NCBI GenBank assembly: GCA_946482545.1
Contig: CAMLRX010000016.1
Coordinates: 1 to 47,600 of the forward strand
Source of the DNA: an uncultured Flavihumibacter sp.
Lineage (GTDB): Bacteria > Bacteroidota > Bacteroidia > Chitinophagales > Chitinophagaceae
Length of the DNA stretch: 47,600 nt
Direction: 5' to 3'
A program made the position numbers and the translations under genes. Every line of letters begins with the position of its first letter. Position 1 is the stretch's first letter. Below are positions 16,650 to 25,256 of the stretch, piece by piece. The notes beneath the pieces are model-generated. The model had not been told where the DNA came from and searched no databases. It saw only the letters and a list, made by a program, of their open reading frames with translations.

Positions 16650-19397
16650 CTAGAACTTTATATTGAAATTCACGAACGGAATAATGCTTCCGAAGATGGA
16701 AAGTTTGTACCCGTTGATGACTCCGTTGTCTGAAACATAATAAACGGAGTAGGGGTTCTTTCTTCCCGTCAGGTTGTACGCGCCTATCGTCCACGAGTTA
16801 TGGGTTTTCTGTTTCACTTTGTGGTTCCCTTCAATGTTCAGGGAGAGATCGGTCCGGAAATAATCGGGGATGCGGTGACTGTTCCGCTCGCCATACAAAG
16901 TCCGCATGCCGTCGGCATAATAGAATTTGCCGATGGGCAATGTAATGGGTCTTCCGGTGCTGTAGGTGGCGTTGAAAGAAACACTGAAGCGGTGCGATAT
17001 ACGGTAGTTGCCGATGAAAGTGGCGTCGTGCGGTTTGTCGTAGTTTGCCGGGTAATAGTTGCCGTTGTTGATGGATTCTCCCGTAGAAGGGTCGTCGGCT
17101 TTCAGGAGGATGCGGCTGTAAGTATAGCTGATCCATCCGTTGAATTTGCCGGTGGTTTTTTTGAGGAGGAACTCCGCGCCATAAGCCTTTCCACGCGTGC
17201 CGATCACATCGGTTTCCACGTGCGTGTTCAGGACGAGAACCGCGCCGCTTTTGAAATCGAGGTAATTTTTGATGCGTTTGTAGTAGCCTTCTACGGATAA
17301 CTCGATCGTATTGTTCTTCATGTTCTTGTATATGCCGAAGGAAACCTGGTCTCCGAACTGAGGTTTGATGTTGGGATCACTCAGTTTCCAGATATCGGTA
17401 GGCGCCATGGCCGCTGTGTTGGAAAGCATGTGGATGTATTGCCGGAGGCTGTTGTATCCCGCCTTCAGGGAAAGCGTGGAGGTGATGAGCTGCCGGATAC
17501 CGATCCGTACTTCAGGACCCTGGTAGGTTTGGATGTTTTTCCCTTTGCCATAAGTGGTGGTACCCAGTATATTGTCTTCGCGACGCGGTACTCCGGGCGC
17601 ATAGTTGTTGACGGTAAATGGTCCGAGGTAATTGTAAATGGAATAACGCAGTCCCGCTTCGAAACTAAGGTTGGCGGTAACCTTGTATTGATCGCTGAGG
17701 TAAAGCGCTGATTCCAGTGCCTGTTCTGCGGGCATTACCACCGGCGTAACCAGCGATTGAGCGCCCAGCGGCTGGTAGTCGCCGGAATGCAGGCTATGCC
17801 TGGTGGTGTTCAAACCGAATTCGAGGGTGTGCTTGTTGTTGAGCAGGTAATTGAAATGTGCCTTGAAATAAGATTGCGCGATGCGGAAAGACAGATCGTA
17901 AGCGTTAACCGGATCCTTTTCGCTGTAAATATTGTAGGCGTACTGGTCGTGTCCGGCTGTGAACGCGGTATGGAAACGGCTGTTGAAAACATGTTTCCAT
18001 TTCACGGATATATTTTGGTTTTTATAGTGGTAGAACGTGTCGCTGTTCAGGTTGAAAAGATCACGGCTCGTGTACGCGCTGAGGTGGAGCGTATTGTTCT
18101 TGTTGAGCTCGTGGTGGTAAATGGCGTTTATATCATAGAAAGAAGCTTTGCTGTTCCTGTATTCGCTGGGGAGTTTGTTCAGCAGCCATTCGGCGTAAGT
18201 GGTGCGTCCGGCGAGGATAAAAGATGCTTTGTCTTTCACAACGGGACCTTCTATCAAAGCCCTGCTGGTGAGTAAGCCTATACCCGCCGATCCGGAGAAT
18301 TCTTTTTTATTGCCCTCCCTGCCGTTGATGTGCACCACGGAAGATAGTCTGCCGCCATAACGTGCGGGAATACTGCCTTTGAAAAGCTCCACATCTTTCA
18401 CCACTTCCGGGTTGAAGGCCGAGAACATGCCAAAGAAATGCGACGGATTATAGATGTTGCTTTCGTTGAAAAGGATCAGGTTCTGATCAGCGGCGCCGCC
18501 ACGAACATTGAGGCCTGTGCTGGCTTCCCCCACGGTTTTGACGCCGGGCGTGGTCAGCAATACGCGTAGCACATCGGCTTCACCAAAAACAACCGGCACC
18601 TGCTTGATGGTTTTGATGTCTATTTTCTGCACACCCAGTTGTGTGCTTCGGAGATTGGTGGATTTCTGCGCGGAGATGACCACGTTCTTTAAGGTTGCCA
18701 CCCTGGTTTGCATGTTAATGTTAAGTTGTCCGTTTCCCTGCACCAGCAGTTCCATATTCGCGTCTTCCATGCCCATACTTTGTACATTCAGTTTGTTGGT
18801 TCCTTTCGGTACCATCAGACTGAAATAACCTGATTGGTCGGAAACGGTATTGATATGCACGTTTTCTACCAGCAGCGCCGCCCCTATAATGGGTTCTCCC
18901 GTTTTCATATCACGAATATACCCGGATACGGTGAAGCGGTCCGCAGTGCTGTTTCCAGGCTCGCCCACCGTATAAGCTTCAGTGTTCTTTTCAGGTGTGG
19001 CGGCTTGTGTATACACAACGGGTGCGGGTTTCTTTTTCAATTCAGTACTGTAGAAATCATCCGGGAGCCTGGTGTTGATGGAAAGGCCTTTGGTTACGAA
19101 TACATTATTTTGTTGGTCTGTGGAGAAACCCATGTTGCTGTTCCGGAACACTTGCTCCAGGGCCTGCTGCAAGGAACCTCCCGGAAATTGAAAGTTGATT
19201 TTTGCAGTATCCAGGTGTGTGCGGTTGTAATAGAATTTGTAACCGGATTTTTGCTGAAGTGAATCCAGCAGGTTCGCATAACTGATGGATGGGTAGTGCA
19301 AAGGTGGCAGGGACTTATGTTGCACTTGCGCGGTAATGGTATTGCTTCGGCATAAAGCGAATGAACATAGTATAAACAGAAAGAGTGGATGTTTCAC
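16650..19397 (-). CDS. TonB-dependent receptor with N-terminal STN signalling domain
   Basis: A 915-residue outer-membrane receptor: signal peptide (to about 24), STN domain (about 35-103, LLDSLQQKSGYKFYYNRTHL...LQQALEQVF), carboxypeptidase-regulatory-like domain (about 155-240), plug (about 245-360, GLNVRGGAADQNLILFNESNIY) and a 22-strand-type barrel ending in aromatic IPFVNFNIKF. STN domains pass ligand occupancy to a periplasmic anti-sigma factor. The sigma/anti-sigma pair lies just across the divergent intergenic region, which makes this receptor the natural sensor. The start codon is GTG at 19397; no upstream ATG is better. Partner of the DUF4249 and macroglobulin-type genes. Substrate unknown. 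Confidence 0.93.
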   Translation of the reverse strand: MKHPLFLFILCSFALCRSNTITAQVQHKSLPPLHYPSISYANLLDSLQQKSGYKFYYNRTHLDTAKINFQFPGGSLQQALEQVFRNSNMGFSTDQQNNVFVTKGLSINTRLPDDFYSTELKKKPAPVVYTQAATPEKNTEAYTVGEPGNSTADRFTVSGYIRDMKTGEPIIGAALLVENVHINTVSDQSGYFSLMVPKGTNKLNVQSMGMEDANMELLVQGNGQLNINMQTRVATLKNVVISAQKSTNLRSTQLGVQKIDIKTIKQVPVVFGEADVLRVLLTTPGVKTVGEASTGLNVRGGAADQNLILFNESNIYNPSHFFGMFSAFNPEVVKDVELFKGSIPARYGGRLSSVVHINGREGNKKEFSGSAGIGLLTSRALIEGPVVKDKASFILAGRTTYAEWLLNKLPSEYRNSKASFYDINAIYHHELNKNNTLHLSAYTSRDLFNLNSDTFYHYKNQNISVKWKHVFNSRFHTAFTAGHDQYAYNIYSEKDPVNAYDLSFRIAQSYFKAHFNYLLNNKHTLEFGLNTTRHSLHSGDYQPLGAQSLVTPVVMPAEQALESALYLSDQYKVTANLSFEAGLRYSIYNYLGPFTVNNYAPGVPRREDNILGTTTYGKGKNIQTYQGPEVRIGIRQLITSTLSLKAGYNSLRQYIHMLSNTAAMAPTDIWKLSDPNIKPQFGDQVSFGIYKNMKNNTIELSVEGYYKRIKNYLDFKSGAVLVLNTHVETDVIGTRGKAYGAEFLLKKTTGKFNGWISYTYSRILLKADDPSTGESINNGNYYPANYDKPHDATFIGNYRISHRFSVSFNATYSTGRPITLPIGKFYYADGMRTLYGERNSHRIPDYFRTDLSLNIEGNHKVKQKTHNSWTIGAYNLTGRKNPYSVYYVSDNGVINGYKLSIFGSIIPFVNFNIKF

Positions 19398-19416
19398 ACA
19401 GTAAGGTTTAATTTTT

Positions 19417-20130
19417 TCAGGGTTGGTTGTCGTAGAACCTGGCTGCTGCTATGGCGGCGGAAGCGGGGTCTTTTTTCATGTCAGACTTTTCCTGTTGCAG
19501 GAAGTTGGCCAGTTCTTTTCGTTTGTCGGCATAAACTTTCAAAAGGGCGTTCCTGTTGGTTATTTTATGCAGTATTCCTTCTTTAAGTACATAAACCGTT
19601 TTGATTTCAGTGATATTCCTTTCTGTAAATTGTCCGGAAAGATCTTCTTTCACTTCTTTCCTGTACATACGGTAAATACTGCTTTTTTCGCCTTCATGCA
19701 GTACTTCGAGGAAGTCGTTGCTTTGTGGGATGCGTACAAACCTGCTTTCTTCCACAGCAAAAAAACTAACCTTGTTCAGGTCTATTTCAATCAGTGTTTG
19801 AGGACTTCCGGGCAATGGTGTTAAAACTTTCTTCCCCAATACATCAAACAGGAGGGGGATGTTTTCATACAGGATGCCGTTAAATTGAATGGTTCCGGCA
19901 AGAGGTTGCGCAGTTTTGAAAAACGGGCTCCCGCTGTTGATGGAAGCGCGTTGGTCACGGTACACCGGTCCGTTGTACAAAGGCGCCTGGCTCCCGACGT
20001 ATTCAAGATAAGTAGTGGTGGCGTGGTGGATCGCGGCGTTCCGGATACTGTCCGCATACGAAGTTTGCGCGGCAGCGGTTCCATAAACGCCAAGTAGCAG
20101 GCAGGAAAAGGCAATCGTTCTGGCTGGCAT
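19417..20130 (-). CDS. Secreted protein of unknown function, first gene of the receptor operon
   Basis: About 237 residues with a clear signal peptide (MPARTIAFSCLLLGVYGTAAAQ). I chose the ATG at 20130; an in-frame TTG at 20163 would add 11 polar residues before the signal peptide. The mature protein is mixed alpha/beta with segments FNGILYENIPLLFDVLGKKVLT and LHEGEKSSIYRMYRKEVKEDL, and a Lys-rich C-terminus. I do not recognise a family. It precedes the STN-type TonB receptor by 19 bp and is the first gene after the divergent promoter, so it may be periplasmic and linked to receptor function. Confidence 0.8.
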   Translation of the reverse strand: MPARTIAFSCLLLGVYGTAAAQTSYADSIRNAAIHHATTTYLEYVGSQAPLYNGPVYRDQRASINSGSPFFKTAQPLAGTIQFNGILYENIPLLFDVLGKKVLTPLPGSPQTLIEIDLNKVSFFAVEESRFVRIPQSNDFLEVLHEGEKSSIYRMYRKEVKEDLSGQFTERNITEIKTVYVLKEGILHKITNRNALLKVYADKRKELANFLQQEKSDMKKDPASAAIAAARFYDNQP

Positions 20131-20155
20131 GGGTTTGCAATTGGTTAATGGTCCG

Positions 20156-20176
20156 GATTTCAATTAAAATGAAATC
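20156..20176. promoter_or_regulatory. Imperfect operator-like inverted repeat GATTTCA-N7-TGAAATC
   Basis: GATTTCA (20156-20162) and TGAAATC (20170-20176) form a 7-bp inverted repeat with a 7-bp AT spacer, in the divergent intergenic region, within the expected 5' leader of the minus-strand receptor operon. It may be an operator or simply AT-rich chance structure. Confidence 0.35.
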
Positions 20177-20178
20177 GG

Positions 20179-20195
20179 TTACATTTCAAATGTAA
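20179..20195 (-). promoter_or_regulatory. 17-bp perfect palindrome overlapping a -7 promoter element
   Basis: TTACATTTCAAATGTAA is an exact palindrome with 8-bp arms around one central base. Read on the minus strand, 20194-20187 is TACATTTG, which fits the Bacteroidota -7 element TAnnTTTG, placed about 57 bp upstream of the ATG at 20130. No clear -33 TTG is visible. The palindrome could be the site of a repressor acting on the receptor operon, or the -7 box may merely be one arm of a symmetric AT-rich stretch. Confidence 0.5.
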
Positions 20196-20266
20196 GTATA
20201 TTTTTTAAACCGGGAGCCGCGGCCTGAAGATCATTTACGTGTAAAGGCTGAATTATTTTAGCGTGA

Positions 20267-20274
20267 TATTTTTG
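20267..20274 (+). promoter_or_regulatory. Putative -7 element of the sigma-factor gene
   Basis: TATTTTTG matches TAnnTTTG and lies 39 bp before the ATG at 20314. No good -33 TTG is seen at the expected distance. The same intergenic region carries the divergent promoter for the receptor operon. Confidence 0.45.
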
Positions 20275-20313
20275 TACATTGTGAAATTATGGGCTCACCC
20301 TAAGTTTGTGACT

Positions 20314-20853
20314 ATGCGATTAACCAATGAGCGGGAACTGGTTGCCCGGTTAAAAGAAGGGGATGAAAAGGCTTTTGTTGATTTGTACAACGCGTACAGC
20401 GCGGTCTTGTATTCTTTCCTGGTGAAACTGAATGGGGAAAGGGAAGATATCAGGGATGTGATTCAACAGACCTTTATCAAATTATGGGAGCACCGCGCTA
20501 CGCTGAATGAAGGGTTATCGCTTCAATCTTACCTCATCACCATCGCGAAGAATGATATTCAGAATATGGTGAAAAAACGCATCGTGGCCAGGAAATACCA
20601 GGATGCGCTGCCTTCCGCAGAAGAGCGGTTGCTGGAACCTGAAACGAATGAGCTTTACAATGTTCTCCTTACTATTTTGAATCAACTGCCGGAAAAAAGA
20701 AGGGCGGTTTTCGCGCTTTCGCGGATAGAAGGCTACTCCAATCAGGAGATCGCGGAAAAACTCAATGTAAGCAAGAGTACGGTGGAGAACCACATCAACC
20801 AGTCTACCAAACAGGTGAAAGGCCTCCTTAAAAAACTGGGACTTTCAGGTTAA
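20314..20853 (+). CDS. ECF-type RNA polymerase sigma factor
   Basis: About 179 residues from the ATG at 20314 (MRLTNERELVARLKEGDEKAF). Region 2 spans about residues 20-90 (FVDLYNAYSAVLYSFLVKL...DVIQQTFIKLWEHR) and region 4 about 115-170 (LPEKRRAVFALSRIEGYSNQEIAEKLNVSKSTVENHI), with the helix-turn-helix at its end. This is the FecI-like group common in Bacteroidota, where the sigma factor is held by a membrane anti-sigma factor. A GTG at 20263 would add a hydrophobic stretch atypical of the family, so it is rejected. The next gene, 72 bp downstream, is its probable anti-sigma factor; the SusC operon downstream and the divergent receptor operon are candidate targets. Confidence 0.93.
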   Translation: MRLTNERELVARLKEGDEKAFVDLYNAYSAVLYSFLVKLNGEREDIRDVIQQTFIKLWEHRATLNEGLSLQSYLITIAKNDIQNMVKKRIVARKYQDALPSAEERLLEPETNELYNVLLTILNQLPEKRRAVFALSRIEGYSNQEIAEKLNVSKSTVENHINQSTKQVKGLLKKLGLSG

Positions 20854-20887
20854 CTCCAGCCCCGGAAAATATTTTTTCCTTCCCTTA

Positions 20888-20903
20888 GGTGCACGCGCGC
20901 ACC
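20888..20903 (+). other. Small hairpin before the anti-sigma gene
   Basis: GGTGC (20888-20892) pairs with GCACC (20899-20903) around a 6-nt loop, followed by an AT-rich stretch TGTATAGTATATAGATTTTT that runs into the presumed start codon. No run of U immediately follows the stem, so it is not a standard terminator. It may limit read-through or translation of the anti-sigma gene relative to the sigma gene. Confidence 0.4.
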
Positions 20904-20925
20904 AGATTGTATAGTATATAGATTT

Positions 20926-21801
20926 TTGACCAAGCACCCGTTCAGCAACGTGAAAAAAGAAGTCTTAAGAAGTTATTTCGAAAAAAACTGTTCCGGAGAA
21001 GAAGCGGCAGCAGTAGAGCTTTGGTTGCTGGATCCTGTGAACAAAGCGGCTTTCGATCAGTTTCTTGAGACGTACTGGGAGGAGCATGTTCAGGCGCAGG
21101 ATGAACCGGTACAGCAGGACGTAAAGCAACGCAGTACCTTGCGCCGGTTTCTTCCACGGGTTGCAGCGGCCGCAGCGGTGATTGGTCTGATTGTGGCGAC
21201 AGCAGTGTATTTGAGGTCCGGCGAAAACACAATGGAGCAAAGCAATCTATTGGCTAATGTAACGCAGGAAAAAATTGCGTCACCGGTTTCGGATACAGCG
21301 GAATTGCTGATGAAGGCGGATGTAGTGAAGGAGATTGAAGTGAAGAAAGAAGAGGTGTTCAAAGAAAAGCGCACGAAAGCAACCCATTCAAAGCAATCTT
21401 CAGCGGTCAAAGCAATGGTCACCACCATCGGATTTCAAAACAATGATTCTGCTGCTATGGCGAAACATTCGGTGAAGTCTACCAGGATGAGTAAGGTGAT
21501 GATTAATGATGTGGCGCTGAGTAAGCTGGATGAAACACAACGGATGGCTATACTGCACCAGATGGCGTTGCGGGTCGATTTTAACAATGCGTCTTTTAAT
21601 GATATAGCGGCCGTGTTCCGCGATAAATACGGTATTGTACTGGAACTTTGCGCTTCCAATGAGGTAAAAGAGCTGAAGAAGCCGGCGTACACGGCACAGT
21701 TTTCCAATGTAACCTTTCCTGAGCTGATGAATGATATGTCGAAACAAATGATGTTCTCCTACACGATGGTGGACAATGTGGTGAAGGTTTGTTTCAACTA
21801 G
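20926..21801 (+). CDS. Compact membrane anti-sigma factor with DUF4974 (STN-like) C-terminus
   Basis: About 291 residues. The N-terminal about 70 residues (VLRSYFEKNCSGEEAAAVELWLLDPVNKAAFDQFLETYW) resemble the cytoplasmic part of FecR-type anti-sigma factors, followed by one membrane helix (about 74-96, FLPRVAAAAAVIGLIVATAVYL). The periplasmic part is Lys-rich and lacks the usual FecR domain, going to a DUF4974 domain (about 222-290, NNASFNDIAAVFRDKYGIVLEL...VVKVCFN). No in-frame ATG exists near the start: TTG at 20926 or GTG at 20950 must be used. It follows the sigma gene and precedes SusC, the usual order of such systems. Absence of the central FecR domain is unusual, so the way it senses a receptor may differ. 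Confidence 0.82.
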   Translation: MTKHPFSNVKKEVLRSYFEKNCSGEEAAAVELWLLDPVNKAAFDQFLETYWEEHVQAQDEPVQQDVKQRSTLRRFLPRVAAAAAVIGLIVATAVYLRSGENTMEQSNLLANVTQEKIASPVSDTAELLMKADVVKEIEVKKEEVFKEKRTKATHSKQSSAVKAMVTTIGFQNNDSAAMAKHSVKSTRMSKVMINDVALSKLDETQRMAILHQMALRVDFNNASFNDIAAVFRDKYGIVLELCASNEVKELKKPAYTAQFSNVTFPELMNDMSKQMMFSYTMVDNVVKVCFN

Positions 21802-22148
21802 AGCGCAGCTTAATCAAATACTTTGTTTTGCCTGTATGAACGGTAGGTATATGCCGTGAGGAGATTGGCATGCCTGTACCGAAAGATATGTCAGCAACAC
21901 GTACCATTGTATTGCTGAGCACCATAGGAATTACAACCAAAGCATTTTTATAACAACAACCAAAACCAACAGCTTATGTGCACACCAGCGCCTGGTCCGC
22001 GTTTCCCTTGTTTTTCCCCTTTTCTTAAAATGGAATGTGTTGCGCTGCGGAGCGCTGAACCTTCAGTTTGAACGTATTGCCTGAAGGCTTTGCGCACAGC
22101 GTAACCATTCATTTTGTAAACCATTTCTAAACTGTGAATCATTCTGCT
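21802..22148. other. 347-bp gene-free region with three hairpins upstream of SusC
   Basis: No credible coding sequence. Three structures are visible: a hairpin at 21841-21881 (outer stem CGGTA/TACCG, symmetric 5x5 internal loop, inner stem ATGCC/GGCAT); GCGCT-GCGG-AGCGC at 22042-22055; and CCTTCAG/CTGAAGG at 22060-22066 and 22081-22087 with a 14-nt loop. None is followed by a U-run. No exact TAnnTTTG element was found, which would fit recognition by the adjacent ECF sigma factor instead of the housekeeping one; this is inference. Confidence 0.5.
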
Positions 22149-25100
22149 ATGAACCATCCGTTCCGCCAGGGAATAGTGCTGAAGTTGTATGTGGCGCTGT
22201 TCCTGGCCGCTATGCTCGGACCTGTTGCAGCTCATGCCCAGGTGCCGGCCACCACCATGAAGGTGGTCCCAAAAATTATCGGTAAAGTGTTTGATGATGA
22301 AAGACGCCCGTTGGCCAATGTATCTGTTTTGTTGAAAGGCAATAAAAAGATTGGTACGGCTTCCAACAACCAGGGCGATTTTGTTTTTTCTCCCGACAAG
22401 CTGGAAGGTGTATTGCTGTTCAGTCATACGGGGTTCAAAACAAAAGAAGTTGAACTGAAACCCGATATGAAACTGCCCCTGGTGGTGGTTATGGAGAAAA
22501 AAGAAGAGGAGATTGAAGAAGTAGTGGTAACGGGCTATGCCAACCGGTCGAAAAGTAGTTTTACTGGTGCGGCCGTGAGCTATTCTTCTGAAGACCTTAA
22601 ACGTGTGGGCAACCGCAACGTATTGCAAAGCCTGCAAAACCTGGACCCTTCTTTTGTGATCACAGAAAACCTGAGCCTGGGATCCAATCCTAATGCGCTG
22701 CCCGATATTCAGTTGCGGGGTAAATCCGGGCTGGACGATGTGCGTGGGGAATACGCAGGGAACCCCAACGAACCCCTGTTTATCCTCGATGGTTTCGAGG
22801 CCAGTTTACAGAAGATTTACGACCTTGATATGAACCGTGTCGCCTCCATCACTTTACTAAAGGATGCCGCTGCCAAAGCTATTTACGGCGCCAAAGCCGC
22901 CAACGGCGTGGTGGTCATTGAAACGCTCCGCCCCAAAGAAGGGGAGATGCGCGTTTCTTACAATGGTAACTTTAATGTGGAGGTGCCCGATCTGAATTCT
23001 TACCGGCTTACCAATGCGCGCGAGAAACTACAGGTGGAGAAAAATGCCGGTCGTTACACTTCCACACAGCCCTTCGTGCAACAGTTCCTCAACGAGCAGT
23101 ACAATGGTATCCTTAAAAATGTGGAAGAGGGCGTGAACACCTATTGGATGTCGAAACCTTTGCGTGTGGGGCTTGGCAATAAGCATACTCTTTTTCTGGA
23201 AGGCGGAACGTCCTCGATGCGCTATGGTATCGATCTTACCTACAACAATGTGGTGGGGGTGATGAAGGAATCGAACCGTGAGAACATGGGAGGAACCATC
23301 AACCTTTCTTACAGGAACGGAAAAGTGAATTTCAGAAATATCCTCAATGTTACTTTCAATAAATCGAACAATTCGCCTTACGGAAATTTCTCTGAATACA
23401 CTGCGCTGAATCCATATTTCAGGCCTGTGGATGTCTATGGGAACACACAGAAACTACTCGGTTCTTTCCAGTCTTCCGCTTCCGCAACACCTATCTATTA
23501 TTTCAATCCGTTGTACAACGCGCAACTGGAAACGAAGAATTTCTCCAAATACAATGAGATTACGGAGAATTTCTATGCGGAATACCAGGCGTTGCATAAC
23601 CTGCGGATCACTGCCAGGCTAGGATTCACCTACAATGGGAACGCTTCAGAAGTATTCCTGCCGGGAGATCATACCAGCTTTGCGCTGTGGACCGGCGAAT
23701 CTTTTTACAACCGTGGTTCCTACCGCATGAGCGATGGGGAAAGCACTTCACTGAGTTCCGACCTGTACGCCAACTGGACAAAAAATATCGGCAAACACGT
23801 GTTCTTCGTGAACGGTGGTTTTAATATGGCTGCGTTTAAAAATGAAAGTCATGGCATGACGGCCTGGGGCTTCCTCAACAACCGCGTTGATTTTATCACT
23901 TTCGCGCGGCAATATGAAGAGAATGGCGTGCCCTTCGGAACTGAATCCAACAAACGTGAAGTGGGGATCATCAGCTTTGGCAACTATGCTTATGACGACC
24001 GTTTCCTGGCCGATTTCAGTATGCGCCGGAATGCTTCTTCTGTATTCGGCGCAAACAGCCGCTGGGGTGATTTCTGGTCCGTGGGTTTGGGCTGGAATAT
24101 TCACAACGAGGAGTTTTTCGTCCGAAAGAAGCACATCAATACGCTCAAGGTCCGGGGTTCTGCAGGTTCAACCGGGAGCCAGAACTTCAGTCCATACCAA
24201 GCCATGGCTACTTACAATTTCTTCACCAGCAGCACCTACGATAATATTCCCGGTGCGTACCTCTATGCGTTGGCGAACGATAACCTAAAGTGGCAGGAAA
24301 CAATGGATTACAATGCGGGCGTGGATATGAAACTATTCAACAGGCTCAACCTGCGTTTCGATTATTTCCTCAGCAATACGAACAGCCTGCTCATCGATTT
24401 TACCCTGCCCACTTCTACCGGATTCAGTTCGTTTAAAGAAAACCTCGGTTCTCTCCAAACGAAAGGCTTTGAAGGAACGGTGAGTTATATGGCGTATTCC
24501 AATACGAAGAAGCAGTCCTTTATAACACTAAATGCTTCTTTTGCAAGGAACAGCAATAAGATCACGAAGATATCCGACGCGCTCCGGGCGCAGAACAAAG
24601 AACAGGACCAGAGTGCCACGAACCTGAACGCACCCAAAACCCGTTACGAGGAAGGGCAATCCATCAGTTCCATCTGGGCTGTGCCTTCACTCGGGATCGA
24701 CCCGGCCACCGGTTCGGAAATGTTCCTTTCCAAAGATGGCAAAACAACTTATGTATGGAATGCCGACGACCAGGTAGTGGCAGGTGTTACCGATCCCAAA
24801 CTGCGTGGCAACTTCGGCATGAGCATGGAGTACAAAGGCTGGGGATTGTCCGCCTCCATGCGTTATACCCTTGATGCCGGTTTCTACAACAGTACACTGG
24901 TGAACAGGGTGGAGAATGTGAACATCGCCAATAATGTGGACAGCCGCGTGCTGAACAATACCTGGCAGGCTCCGGGTGATGTTACTTACTTCAAAAGGAT
25001 ATCCAGCACACCAACGGTAACCCGTCCCACCACCCGGTTCTACGAAACAAAGTCTGACCTTATCTTTTCCTCCCTCAATGCGTACTACGATTTTAAATGG

Positions 25101-25247
25101 CGGAACATTAAAAAGTATGGCATGCAAAACCTTAAACTCGGGTTTTACATGTCGGAAGTATTCGTCGCTTCCAATGTAAGAACAGAGCGCGGAACCGATT
25201 ATCCGTTTGCCCGTACTTTTTCTTTCTCCATTCAAACCACTTTTTAA
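22149..25247 (+). CDS. SusC/RagA-type TonB-linked outer-membrane transporter (no STN domain)
   Basis: About 1032 residues. Signal peptide (MNHPFRQGIVLKLYVALFLAAMLGPVAAHAQ), carboxypeptidase-regulatory-like domain (about 45-120, IIGKVFDDERRPLANVSVLLKG), TonB-box-like EEVVVTGYANRSKSS, plug (about 145-260, with PLFILDGFEA and VASITLLKDAAAKAIYGAKAANGVVVIET) and a barrel ending in FSFSIQTTF. The ATG at 22149 is chosen over GTG 22134. Unlike many SusC proteins encoded after an ECF/anti-sigma pair, it has no STN domain, so it probably does not itself signal to the anti-sigma factor. It forms the transport pair with the SusD-type gene 9 bp downstream. Substrate unknown. Confidence 0.95.
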   Translation: MNHPFRQGIVLKLYVALFLAAMLGPVAAHAQVPATTMKVVPKIIGKVFDDERRPLANVSVLLKGNKKIGTASNNQGDFVFSPDKLEGVLLFSHTGFKTKEVELKPDMKLPLVVVMEKKEEEIEEVVVTGYANRSKSSFTGAAVSYSSEDLKRVGNRNVLQSLQNLDPSFVITENLSLGSNPNALPDIQLRGKSGLDDVRGEYAGNPNEPLFILDGFEASLQKIYDLDMNRVASITLLKDAAAKAIYGAKAANGVVVIETLRPKEGEMRVSYNGNFNVEVPDLNSYRLTNAREKLQVEKNAGRYTSTQPFVQQFLNEQYNGILKNVEEGVNTYWMSKPLRVGLGNKHTLFLEGGTSSMRYGIDLTYNNVVGVMKESNRENMGGTINLSYRNGKVNFRNILNVTFNKSNNSPYGNFSEYTALNPYFRPVDVYGNTQKLLGSFQSSASATPIYYFNPLYNAQLETKNFSKYNEITENFYAEYQALHNLRITARLGFTYNGNASEVFLPGDHTSFALWTGESFYNRGSYRMSDGESTSLSSDLYANWTKNIGKHVFFVNGGFNMAAFKNESHGMTAWGFLNNRVDFITFARQYEENGVPFGTESNKREVGIISFGNYAYDDRFLADFSMRRNASSVFGANSRWGDFWSVGLGWNIHNEEFFVRKKHINTLKVRGSAGSTGSQNFSPYQAMATYNFFTSSTYDNIPGAYLYALANDNLKWQETMDYNAGVDMKLFNRLNLRFDYFLSNTNSLLIDFTLPTSTGFSSFKENLGSLQTKGFEGTVSYMAYSNTKKQSFITLNASFARNSNKITKISDALRAQNKEQDQSATNLNAPKTRYEEGQSISSIWAVPSLGIDPATGSEMFLSKDGKTTYVWNADDQVVAGVTDPKLRGNFGMSMEYKGWGLSASMRYTLDAGFYNSTLVNRVENVNIANNVDSRVLNNTWQAPGDVTYFKRISSTPTVTRPTTRFYETKSDLIFSSLNAYYDFKWRNIKKYGMQNLKLGFYMSEVFVASNVRTERGTDYPFARTFSFSIQTTF

Positions 25248-25256
25248 TTACAGCAG

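Noticed and set aside
20910..20918. TATAGTATA considered as a third copy of the GntR-type operator
   Set aside because: Only 9 of 12 bases match, in low-complexity AT sequence inside an unrelated operon; chance is likely.
21948..22637. Minus-strand open frame extending into the intergenic region before SusC
   Set aside because: Most of it is antisense to the SusC N-terminus, and no homology was recognised.
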